Part shown: piece by piece, positions 1 to 4,841 of the stretch
Numbering within the stretch: the first letter of the stretch is position 1
Layout of the letters: every line of letters begins with the position of its first letter
NCBI GenBank assembly: GCA_023433965.1
Contig: JAEYTQ010000548.1
Location: 1-5,674, forward strand
From: Pseudomonadota bacterium
GTDB lineage: Bacteria > Pseudomonadota > Alphaproteobacteria > Rhizobiales > Xanthobacteraceae
Direction: 5' to 3'
DNA: 5,674 nt
Notes under the pieces: generated by a model
The model's database searches: none
The model's input: only the letters and a program-made list of their open reading frames with translations
Told to the model about the DNA's origin: nothing
Position numbers and translations under genes: made by a program

Positions 1-181
1 CGAGATCGACCAGCTGATGGCCCATGCGTTCCATGGCAGCAAGCAGGGCATCGAGCCCGGCTTCGGGGTCGTCGGCAGCAACGCGCTCGATCTCTCGCAC
101 GATCGCTTCCAGCCGTGCGACCGAGGAGACCAGCCTGTCTTCAGCTCTCCGCTCGGGGAATTCGATGATCTCCGCGGCCAT
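1..181 (-). CDS. Unrecognised protein, N-terminal 60 residues only (runs off the left edge)
   Basis: An open frame begins at the ATG at 181 and continues through position 1 without a stop, so only the N-terminus is present. It starts MAAEIIEFPERRAEDRL and is rich in Ala, Glu and Arg, with a heptad-like amphipathic pattern (VARLEAIVREIERV, then LDALLAAMERMGHQL). This suggests a soluble, mostly helical protein; there is no signal peptide or membrane segment in the visible part. An AGGAG at 195-191 lies 9 nt before the ATG. A GTG two codons upstream (187) is in frame but would leave only 3 nt after the Shine-Dalgarno sequence. The start is 17 bp after the stop of the second ECF sigma gene, so the two are probably cotranscribed. 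This is where an anti-sigma factor gene often lies, but nothing visible resembles a ZAS/ChrR or RskA-type anti-sigma factor. Family unknown. Confidence 0.72.
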   Translation of the reverse strand, partial: MAAEIIEFPERRAEDRLVSSVARLEAIVREIERVAADDPEAGLDALLAAMERMGHQLVDL

Positions 182-198
182 GCGCACATTCTCCTGAT

Positions 199-783
199 TC
201 AGGCCGCGGCAGATGCCGCGAGGCAATCCTTGCGCATTGCCACGAGGGTTCGGTGCAACCATGTCTTGATGGTGCCGACCGGCACACCGAAGCGCCGTGA
301 CAAGCTGGCGCGGCTCTCGCCTTCGAGGTAGGCCAAGGCCACCAGCCTGCGGCGATCTTCCGGCAGGCGAGCCAACGCCCCCCGTGCGATCGGCTCGGCG
401 CTGGCATAGTCGAAATCCTCGACAGGCGACGGGTCGGACGCCGCTGAAGCCAGAACTGCTTCGTCCAGTTCGAAGGTCGGCTGTCTTCGGGCCCGCAGAA
501 GATCAATTGCGGCGTGCCGTGCAATCGTGGACATCCAGGCCATGGCCGGCGCCCGTGCGGAATCATAACGGGCAGCGTTGCGCCAGACCTTCAGAAAGCT
601 TTCCTGGAGGATGTCGTCGACGTCGTGAGGCGAGGCGCCGACGGCCAGCACGATGCTGCGCAGCCTGCCGCGCGTCAGGGTATGGAGCTCCGCGAAGGCG
701 CGTGCCTCACCCGAGGCAACGCGCGCCAGCAGCTCGGGCAACCTCTCGCTTTGCACCTGACTTGCCAGGCTCGAACAGGCCAT
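199..783 (-). CDS. ECF-type RNA polymerase sigma factor (second sigma of the operon)
   Basis: This is a 194-aa sigma-70 family factor of the extracytoplasmic-function class, which would direct RNA polymerase to a stress regulon. Region 2 is visible at about residues 28-100, with the core-binding stretch DVDDILQESFLKVWRNAARYD (written here as D54 to D74) and the -10-binding helix WMSTIARHAAIDLLRARR. Region 4 occupies about residues 135-188, with LPEDRRRLVALAYLEG and the helix-turn-helix SRRFGVPVGTIKTWLHR. The ATG at 783 was chosen because GGGAG sits 7 nt upstream. A GTG at 837 is in frame but lies inside the -35 element of the predicted promoter, so it could not be on that transcript. The gene lies 78 bp downstream of chrR and has its own RpoE-type promoter. 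It differs clearly from the RpoE at 1500-2156, so it is not a recent duplicate. ECF subgroup not assigned. Confidence 0.93.
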   Translation of the reverse strand: MACSSLASQVQSERLPELLARVASGEARAFAELHTLTRGRLRSIVLAVGASPHDVDDILQESFLKVWRNAARYDSARAPAMAWMSTIARHAAIDLLRARRQPTFELDEAVLASAASDPSPVEDFDYASAEPIARGALARLPEDRRRLVALAYLEGESRASLSRRFGVPVGTIKTWLHRTLVAMRKDCLAASAAA

Positions 784-808
784 GTCCTGTCTCCCTTGCG
801 TTTCTTTC

Positions 809-836
809 GGAACGCTTGGAGCGTGGACCTGGATCA
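809..836 (-). promoter_or_regulatory. Predicted RpoE (ECF11)-type promoter of the second ECF sigma gene
   Basis: Read on the minus strand, a -35 element TGATCC (836-831) is followed by exactly 16 nt and then CGTTC (814-810; CGTTCC with 809). The same elements and spacing occur ahead of rpoE at 2213-2186, and the flanking identity extends to 11 nt (CGCAGTGATCC). TGATCC is the -35 sequence I recall for R. sphaeroides sigma-E targets. A start point about 7 nt after the -10 would give a leader of roughly 18-20 nt containing the GGGAG Shine-Dalgarno sequence. The -35 and -10 match is visible; recognition by the RpoE encoded here is inferred. Confidence 0.7.
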
Positions 837-861
837 CTGCGGTAGAGACGACAGAACAGAA

Positions 862-1503
862 TCACAGCCGCACGAACGGCCCGATCAGACGGCCGAGCAA
901 GCCGTTCATGCGCAGATCGCCGGTCATTGCGACCAGGCAGACACATGGGCCCTCATCGCCCACGATCGGGCGATGATCGACCTCGTCGTCGCCATAATCG
1001 AAATCACCCGGACCAAAGCGTCCGCCCTCATGGCTGAAACTGCCCTCGAGCACGAGAGTGAGCTCGGTGCCTGTGTGCGTGTGTTCGAGCATGCGCGAGC
1101 CTGGCGCCGACCGAAGCAAGAAGGCGCGCGCCTTGCCGGAACCGGAAAGCTCGATCGGCCGCATGCTCAGGCCGGGCGCGACACGCCGGCGCTTGCCGAT
1201 GCGATAGCGTCTCAGGGCCGGCGGAACATCCTGGTCCAATTCGGAGGCGAGCGGCGGCGCTTTGGCCTCTGCCGGAGATTCATCGATTCGCGACATGATA
1301 CGGTCGAACGCATCGGGAGCGGTCGGCACCGGCTCGGCCTCTTCCAGCGCCGCGCCTGCAAGCTGCTCTATGGCCCGCACGAAGCGGGCGCATCGCGGGC
1401 ATCCCGCAATATGCACGCCTACGACCAGCTGATGGGCCTCTTCCAGCTTGCCGGCCGCGAAATCGGCCAGAAGTTCTTCAGGCGGATGGTGGCGGATCGT
1501 CAT
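862..1503 (-). CDS. chrR: ChrR-type zinc-dependent anti-sigma factor
   Basis: This 213-aa protein should bind and inactivate the RpoE encoded just upstream and release it under stress; in R. sphaeroides the trigger is singlet oxygen or organic peroxide. The N-terminal anti-sigma domain (about 1-85) starts MTIRHHPPEELLADFAAGKL and carries the zinc set H6, H31, C35, C38 (HIAGCPRC). The C-terminal cupin domain (about 100-195) carries H141, H143, E147 (HTHTGTELTLVLEG) and H177, with C187 and C189 (CVC) nearby. From memory these positions match the R. sphaeroides ChrR ligands one for one, and the total length is the same. The ATG overlaps the rpoE stop codon by 4 bp (ATGA), which points to translational coupling and balanced sigma/anti-sigma production. 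The protein should be cytoplasmic; no membrane segment is seen. The signal sensed in this organism is not shown by the sequence. Confidence 0.95.
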   Translation of the reverse strand: MTIRHHPPEELLADFAAGKLEEAHQLVVGVHIAGCPRCARFVRAIEQLAGAALEEAEPVPTAPDAFDRIMSRIDESPAEAKAPPLASELDQDVPPALRRYRIGKRRRVAPGLSMRPIELSGSGKARAFLLRSAPGSRMLEHTHTGTELTLVLEGSFSHEGGRFGPGDFDYGDDEVDHRPIVGDEGPCVCLVAMTGDLRMNGLLGRLIGPFVRL

Positions 1504-2156
1504 GCTTCTTCGTCCAATACGTCTCTCAACCGGTTCATCGCCAGCCTGATCCTCGACTTGACCGTTCCGAGCGGGATGCCGAGCAGGCTTGCGATTTCAG
1601 GGTGCGCCTTCTCCTCGATGAAGGACAGCCTGACGACGGCGATCTGCTCCGCCGAGAGTTGCTTGAGCGCGGACTCGACGCGTGCGGCGTCCTGTCCGCG
1701 CGAGATGACCGCATCGGCCGGTTCGGCGGGGTCTGGTGCATCAGGCAGCTCGGAGACGGCTTCCACGCGGCCCGCCCGCGCTCTGCGGCGGAACAGGTCG
1801 ATCCGCAGATTGCGCGCGATCGTGAATATCCAGGCAGCCGCGCCGGCGGTGGCAGGATCGAACAGGCTCGCCTTCCGCCACACGGCGATCATGGCGTTCT
1901 GCGCGATCTCTTCCGCTTCGTCGGGGCTGCACCCGGCCTTCTGCATCAACCCCTTGATCCGGGGCGCGAAATGCTCGAAGAGCCGCCTGAAGGCCTCCTT
2001 GTCATGGCGAGAGGCCACGCGCCCGATCAAATCAGCCCAATCCACCTTTGCCTTCGGCCCTTTGCTCGCACCAATCGACAGCCGCGCCTCGACCCTCCGG
2101 GGCAAACCGGCCCCAGCCGGGATTGTCACGTCTAAAGCTCGGATAGCAGCGATCAT
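1500..2156 (-). CDS. rpoE: RpoE-type ECF sigma factor (ECF11 group, ChrR-controlled)
   Basis: A sigma factor of up to 218 aa paired with ChrR. Region 2 spans about residues 50-125 (AFRRLFEHFAPRIKGLM, DEAEEIAQNAMIAVWRKA, WIFTIARNLRIDLFRRR). Region 4 spans about 158-213 and ends in the helix-turn-helix EIASLLGIPLGTVKSRIRLA. In R. sphaeroides the homologous factor activates singlet-oxygen defence genes. The stop overlaps the chrR start (ATGA). The start is less sure. The ATG at 2156 has GAGG 4 nt upstream and fits a leader of about 22 nt from the predicted promoter. However, the first 37 codons use several codons rare for the window (TTA, ACA, AGG, CGA) and have no counterpart that I recall in the R. 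sphaeroides protein. A GTG at 2045 (AAGG upstream) would give 181 aa, which is that protein's length as I remember it. The sigma function itself is secure. Confidence 0.94.
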   Translation of the reverse strand: MIAAIRALDVTIPAGAGLPRRVEARLSIGASKGPKAKVDWADLIGRVASRHDKEAFRRLFEHFAPRIKGLMQKAGCSPDEAEEIAQNAMIAVWRKASLFDPATAGAAAWIFTIARNLRIDLFRRRARAGRVEAVSELPDAPDPAEPADAVISRGQDAARVESALKQLSAEQIAVVRLSFIEEKAHPEIASLLGIPLGTVKSRIRLAMNRLRDVLDEEA

Positions 2157-2185
2157 AGCGCCTCGACAAGCGACCTCTGGGGTTG

Positions 2186-2213
2186 AGAACGAGCGGGAAC
2201 CGGCGTCGGATCA
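2186..2213 (-). promoter_or_regulatory. Predicted autoregulated RpoE (ECF11)-type promoter of rpoE-chrR
   Basis: On the minus strand TGATCC (2213-2208) is followed by 16 nt and CGTTC (2191-2187; CGTTCT with 2186). It matches the promoter before the second sigma gene (836-809) in both elements and in spacing. The -10 ends 29 nt before the rpoE ATG, giving a leader of about 22 nt. ECF sigma factors commonly transcribe their own operon, and the -35 agrees with the R. sphaeroides sigma-E motif as I remember it. The element lies in the 184-bp divergent region shared with the plus-strand gene at 2341. Confidence 0.72.
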
Positions 2214-2302
2214 CTGCGACATGGCCATTGCCGCCTTCGAGGCGCATGCCGTGCATCCCTCCATTCCTGGCACTTCGCTTGCTCAGTCAGGACTCAAGCT
2301 CA

Positions 2303-2320
2303 GGCCTCGGTGGAGAGGCC
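2303..2320 (+). repeat. Short inverted repeat in the leader of the 82-aa gene
   Basis: GGCCTC (2303-2308) and GAGGCC (2315-2320) form a perfect 6-bp stem with a 6-nt loop, ending 10 nt before the GAGG Shine-Dalgarno of the 82-aa gene. There is no T run after it, so a terminator is unlikely. It could be a minor leader hairpin or chance in GC-rich DNA. Confidence 0.3.
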
Positions 2321-2340
2321 GTTTCAAGTTGAGGCAAGCG

Positions 2341-2589
2341 ATGCAAGAAGTGTCCCGTTCTGGTGCTGCTGATGAACTCCGGCTCGACGCATTGATCGCC
2401 GATTTGTGGTGGCGCGTTCGGCTGATCAACACCGACATTCTCGAGGAAGAGGCTCGTGCCGGGGTGTTCGACCCGCAGCAGCCGACCTATCCCCTGCTTG
2501 CGGCCAACCTGCGCGCCCGGCGCGACAATCTGGTCGCGACGATCGGCGTGCTCGAGCAGCGTGCGAGATCGACGGCGGAAGCGGCTTGA
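2341..2589 (+). CDS. Small hypothetical protein (82 aa)
   Basis: I do not recognise this family with certainty. The ATG at 2341 has GAGG at 2331-2334, 6 nt upstream, and the frame ends with TGA at 2589. The product is acidic-to-neutral, soluble and probably helical: a central block with LIADLWWRVRLINTDILEEE (residues 18-37), then FDPQQPTYPLLAANLRARR (43-61), and a C-terminal helix DNLVATIGVLEQRA. There is no signal peptide or membrane span. The Trp pair, the strong Shine-Dalgarno sequence and the protein-like composition after residue 12 argue for a real gene. The same frame stays open far upstream, antisense to the sigma operon, but that part is a shadow. The gene is divergent from rpoE and could head a plus-strand unit with the amine oxidase; I see no RpoE-type promoter on this strand. 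Confidence 0.7.
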   Translation: MQEVSRSGAADELRLDALIADLWWRVRLINTDILEEEARAGVFDPQQPTYPLLAANLRARRDNLVATIGVLEQRARSTAEAA

Positions 2590-2695
2590 GCGCAGGCTCC
2601 TTCAGCGCCGGCCGCTGTCTGCACGCAGCGCCTAAGTCCATTCGCAAATCGTGAGGCTCGAGCCCGCGCCCCGGTCGCGCCGCCGTGCTATGGCT

Positions 2696-2716
2696 CTCGC
2701 AGCAACGTGCTGCGAG
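2696..2716. repeat. Perfect 21-bp inverted repeat overlapping a ribosome binding site
   Basis: Arms CTCGCAGCA (2696-2704) and TGCTGCGAG (2708-2716) are perfect reverse complements around a 3-nt centre (ACG). The right arm runs into the GAGG (2714-2717) that would serve the ATG at 2723. As DNA it could be an operator for a dimeric regulator. As RNA it would be a stable hairpin hiding the Shine-Dalgarno sequence. It has no T run and is not a terminator. The function is inference; the symmetry is visible. Confidence 0.6.
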
Positions 2717-2722
2717 GCCTCT

Positions 2723-2884
2723 ATGCTCCCCACTCCCGCCGACATCGTCACCGAGCCCGCGGGCGCCTCGCCCGGCGGCCTTGCCAATCTCGGTCCGCTT
2801 CGCCGTCTCGCCGGCACCTGGCAGGCCGACAAGGGCATCGACGTCGATCCGCAGGCCAACGGGCCGCAAGCGGCGGCCAGGTAA
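2723..2884 (+). pseudogene. Probable N-terminal stub of a heme-binding beta-barrel (FABP-like/DUF1794-like) protein
   Basis: A 53-residue frame opens at the ATG at 2723 (GAGG 5 nt upstream) and ends with TAA at 2882-2884, only 9 bp before the amine oxidase ATG. Its segment DIVTEPAGASPGG, then LANLGPLRRLAGTWQADKG, IDVDPQANGPQ, resembles from memory the N-terminus of bacterial FABP-like heme-binding beta-barrel proteins (LGPL-x-x-LAG-x-W-x-G-x-x-G-x-D-V-x-P). Those are normally about 150-200 residues long. The similarity stops at NGPQ; I find none of the expected continuation in any frame before the amine oxidase begins. The likely explanation is a gene truncated by deletion, perhaps between two similar DP-x-x-NGPQ-like stretches. 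It could instead be translated as a short peptide that couples ribosomes into the amine oxidase gene. The family call is by recollection of the motif only. Confidence 0.5.
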
Positions 2885-2893
2885 AGCGCCTGG

Positions 2894-4165
2894 ATGTCGG
2901 GACGATCGGAGCACATCCTCGTCGTCGGCGCCGGTGCGGCCGGCCTGATGGCGGCGCGCGAGCTGGCACGCGCCGGCCGGGAGGTGACGATCCTGGAGGC
3001 GCGCCGGCGCTGCGGCGGCCGCATCTATCCTCTGCCGGCCTCGGAGTTCGACTACCCGGCCGATGGCGGCGCGGAATTCGTCCACGGTGAAGCGCCGGTC
3101 ACCCGCGCACTGTTGCTTCAGGCTGGACTGTCGCTTCAGGAGATCCAAGGTGAGCAGTGGCGCTTCGACGGAACGAAGCTCGCGCGCGAGGATCGTCACG
3201 ATCCCAACCAGGCGGCGCTTCACGCCAAACTGCGGGACCTGAAGGAGGACCTCCCGGTCGCCGACTTCCTCCGCCGGCATTTCGCCGGGGACGACTATGC
3301 GTCGATGCGCCATTCGATCGAACGGATGGTCGAGGGTTATGACGCGGCCGATTCCGAACGCGCCTCGACGCTGGCGCTGCGGGCGGAATGGATGGAACGC
3401 GGGCACGCTCCGCAGGCGCGAATCGCTGGCGGCTACGGCGCGATGATCGATTTCCTGGCGGCCGACTGCCGCAGGCACGGCGTAGCCATCCGCCTCGGAT
3501 GCACCGTATCCGCCATTGCGGAAGAGGACGGCGTGGCGACCGTTCGCTGTGCCGACGGCAAGGTGCAAGCCTGCGATCGAGTGATCCTCACCGTGCCGTT
3601 GCCGTTGTTGCGTGAAATCTCCTTGCCGGCCGGCGCGCGCGCGAAGCTTGCCGCCGCCGACGACATCGGCTTCGGCAATGTGATCAAGATCCTGCTGCGC
3701 TTCGCCCGGCCATGGTGGCGCGAGCGCACGGAAGACCTGGCCGAGATGACCTTCCTGCTGTCGGACGAGACCATTCCAGTATGGTGGACGCGCCATCCGG
3801 ACCAGCATCCGCTGCTCACCGGATGGTTCGGCGGCCCGCGCACGGCGGAGCTGGATGGCCTCGATGCGCAGGGACTGATCGAGGCAGGGCTCGGCTCGCT
3901 CGCCGCGATCTTCAACCTGCCGCGCGATGCCATCGCGCGCGAGCTGGTGGCGGCGGCTGCGATCAATTGGGCGGATGATCGTTTCGCGCGCGGCGCTTAT
4001 TCGTGGGCGACGCCGCGGACCCGAGAGGCGCAGGGGAGTCTCGCTCGTGCGGACGGGCCAGTGCTGTTCTCCGGCGAAGCCCTCTATCGCGGCCGCGACA
4101 TGGGCACGGTCGAGGCGGCACTCGCGAGTGGACTGGAAACAGCACGGGCAATCTTGCACGAATAA
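2894..4165 (+). CDS. Flavin-containing amine oxidase (monoamine/polyamine oxidase family)
   Basis: An intact 423-aa FAD enzyme of the amine oxidase superfamily, which as a rule oxidises an amine to an imine with FAD and passes electrons to oxygen, giving hydrogen peroxide. The N-terminus holds the dinucleotide-binding fold: ILVVGAGAAGLMAARELARAG (GxGxxG at 12-17) and the ribose-binding E35 in VTILEAR, followed by CGGRIYP (40-46). The C-terminus has the family's second FAD block, VLFSGEAL, then MGTVEAALASGLETARAIL. There is no signal peptide, so it is cytoplasmic. The start at 2894 follows the truncated FABP-like frame by 9 bp and has only a weak Shine-Dalgarno (AGG about 12 nt upstream), so translation may rely on reinitiation. 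A strong terminator follows the stop. The substrate cannot be told from the sequence; polyamine, aromatic amine or a non-amine substrate are all possible. Confidence 0.92.
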   Translation: MSGRSEHILVVGAGAAGLMAARELARAGREVTILEARRRCGGRIYPLPASEFDYPADGGAEFVHGEAPVTRALLLQAGLSLQEIQGEQWRFDGTKLAREDRHDPNQAALHAKLRDLKEDLPVADFLRRHFAGDDYASMRHSIERMVEGYDAADSERASTLALRAEWMERGHAPQARIAGGYGAMIDFLAADCRRHGVAIRLGCTVSAIAEEDGVATVRCADGKVQACDRVILTVPLPLLREISLPAGARAKLAAADDIGFGNVIKILLRFARPWWRERTEDLAEMTFLLSDETIPVWWTRHPDQHPLLTGWFGGPRTAELDGLDAQGLIEAGLGSLAAIFNLPRDAIARELVAAAAINWADDRFARGAYSWATPRTREAQGSLARADGPVLFSGEALYRGRDMGTVEAALASGLETARAILHE

Positions 4166-4167
4166 CG

Positions 4168-4196
4168 AAAGGCCCGCATCTCTGCGGGCCTTTTTT
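4168..4196 (+). terminator. Rho-independent terminator after the amine oxidase gene
   Basis: GGCCCGCA (4171-4178) pairs perfectly with TGCGGGCC (4183-4190) around a TCTC loop, followed by six T. The preceding AAA (4168-4170) pairs with the first three T. It starts 2 bp after the amine oxidase TAA. On the minus strand the stem is followed by only TTT, so it would be a weaker terminator for the convergent His-rich gene. Confidence 0.93.
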
Positions 4197-4219
4197 ATTG
4201 CCAGCGTCCGATGCTGATC

Positions 4220-4543
4220 TTACCAGCGTCCGCCGCCGAAGCTGAATGTCACACCGGGACCGCCGCCGTAATAGCCGTAGGGTCCGCCGCCGTAATAGCC
4301 GTGGCGCGGGTAATGGCCGTAGCTGCGGTAGTGCGGACGATAGTGGCCATGGTGACGCCAGTGGTGATGGCGATGGCCGTAATGGCGATGGCCGTGATGG
4401 TGGTGCCTTTTGCGCGCGCTGATATCGGTGGACTGCTCGGCTTGCGCACTCTGCTTCGCGCTCGGACGGTCAGCCGCGTTCGCAGAGGATACGCCGGCAA
4501 GCGCCGCAGCACCCACACCCATCGCGACGAGGAAATATTTCAT
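4220..4543 (-). CDS. Small secreted His/Tyr/Gly-rich protein
   Basis: A 107-aa protein with a clear signal peptide: K2, a hydrophobic core FLVAMGVGAAALAGVSS and a likely signal peptidase I site after A23 (SANA-AD). The mature part has a polar linker (24-46), a His-rich block (47-81: KRHHHHGHRHYGH, RHHHWRHHGHY) with 16 His in 35 residues, then a Tyr/Gly tail (GYYGGGPYGYYGGGPG) and a terminal VTFSFGGGRW. Such His clusters can bind zinc, copper or nickel; that role is inference, and envelope location follows from the signal peptide. The ATG at 4543 was chosen over an in-frame ATG at 4585 because GGAG lies 7 nt upstream and the signal peptide then begins at residue 1. Both low-complexity parts come from tandem DNA repeats. 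The gene is convergent with the amine oxidase gene and divergent from ohyA. Similar small proteins are common in Hyphomicrobiales; no function is known to me. Confidence 0.85.
   Translation of the reverse strand: MKYFLVAMGVGAAALAGVSSANAADRPSAKQSAQAEQSTDISARKRHHHHGHRHYGHRHHHWRHHGHYRPHYRSYGHYPRHGYYGGGPYGYYGGGPGVTFSFGGGRW
4256..4303 (-). repeat. 24-bp tandem repeat (two copies) coding the Tyr/Gly tail
   Basis: Two adjacent 24-bp units (4256-4279 and 4280-4303) differ at only 2 positions. Each encodes one copy of the octapeptide built around YYGGGP, so the tail of the His-rich protein grew by whole-codon duplication. Confidence 0.85.
4366..4395 (-). repeat. 15-bp tandem repeat (two copies) coding His-rich pentapeptides
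   Basis: Units 4366-4380 and 4381-4395 are identical at 14 of 15 positions and encode consecutive HGHRH-like pentapeptides in the His-rich block. Further degenerate copies flank them (4396-4405). Being multiples of three, changes in copy number would keep the frame. Confidence 0.75.
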
Positions 4544-4572
4544 GTCATCACTCCAGTTGAATGTCGTGCGAC

Positions 4573-4597
4573 AACCCATGAGCAATCGCCGCGTTCC
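4573..4597 (-). promoter_or_regulatory. Possible EcfG-type (general stress response) promoter of the His-rich gene
   Basis: On the minus strand GGAAC (4597-4593) is followed by 16 nt and GGTTGT (starting at 4576). The alphaproteobacterial EcfG consensus is GGAAC-N16/17-CGTT, so the -35 is perfect and the -10 is off by one base. The -10 end lies 29 nt before the ATG at 4543, the same geometry as the two RpoE-type promoters in this window. Chance matches to such short motifs are common, so this is only a candidate. Confidence 0.35.
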
Positions 4598-4663
4598 GGC
4601 CCGCGCGGGCGTCGAAACGACGCAGATGCCAGTTCCAAACTGAACATTCGTTAACGTGTGTGA

Positions 4664-4691
4664 ACGATAGAACGCCCGCGCGTTCTATCGT
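4664..4691. promoter_or_regulatory. Perfect 28-bp inverted repeat, candidate operator upstream of ohyA
   Basis: Arms ACGATAGAACGC (4664-4675) and GCGTTCTATCGT (4680-4691) are exact reverse complements around CCGC. No T run follows on either strand, so an intrinsic terminator is unlikely. It lies 150 bp before the ohyA start and about 120 bp before the His-rich gene start. The GAACG...CGTTC core resembles operators of TetR-family repressors, some of which control fatty-acid genes; that link is inference, and no such regulator gene is in the window. Confidence 0.55.
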
Positions 4692-4841
4692 CGCATGATG
4701 AGGCGCGTCGCGCGCACGAGCAGCGGCAGCGGCTCAACTCAACGTGATCTCGCCGCAGGCCGCAGTTGATCCAGCGCAACTTCGTCCGCCGCCGCCCGAT
4801 GCAATGTCGCCGCGACATTCGAGACGCAATCGAGGCAAGTC

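Larger units (their letters stand above)
4544..4841. other. Divergent regulatory region between the His-rich gene and ohyA
   Basis: This 298-bp stretch has no gene I can support. It holds the candidate EcfG-type promoter (4597-4573), a 12-bp palindrome GCCCGCGCGGGC (4599-4610), a small GTCG-AAA-CGAC repeat (4611-4621), an AT-richer part with CGTTAACG (4649-4656), and the perfect 28-bp inverted repeat at 4664-4691. The AT-richer piece beside the large palindrome is the best place for an ohyA promoter, but no clear -35/-10 pair stands out to me. Confidence 0.55.

Noticed and set aside
784..837. GTG at 837 as start of the second ECF sigma
   Set aside because: It overlaps the -35 element of the predicted promoter and lacks a Shine-Dalgarno sequence; the ATG at 783 has a good one.
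514..2589. A 691-codon plus-strand frame across the sigma operon
   Set aside because: It is antisense to rpoE, chrR and the second sigma gene and has low-quality composition in that part. Only its last 82 codons (from 2341) have their own Shine-Dalgarno sequence and protein-like sequence.
2590..2722. Possible terminator or gene between the 82-aa gene and the FABP-like stub
   Set aside because: Only an imperfect bulged stem (around 2609-2631) without a T run, and no frame with a convincing start, apart from the inverted repeat reported separately.
2426..4159. A 577-codon minus-strand frame
   Set aside because: It is a mirror of the amine oxidase gene in GC-rich DNA: Arg/Ala/Gly-rich, with no recognisable domain. 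The plus strand encodes a clear FAD enzyme.
4211..4654. A plus-strand frame antisense to the His-rich gene
   Set aside because: Its Val/Ala/Met-rich repeats are the mirror of His codon repeats. The minus-strand product has a signal peptide and a Shine-Dalgarno sequence.
4767..4788. TGATCC upstream of ohyA as a third RpoE promoter
   Set aside because: At 16 nt spacing the -10 position reads CCGCCG; a CGTCC occurs only 10 nt away, so the pair does not match the two good sites.
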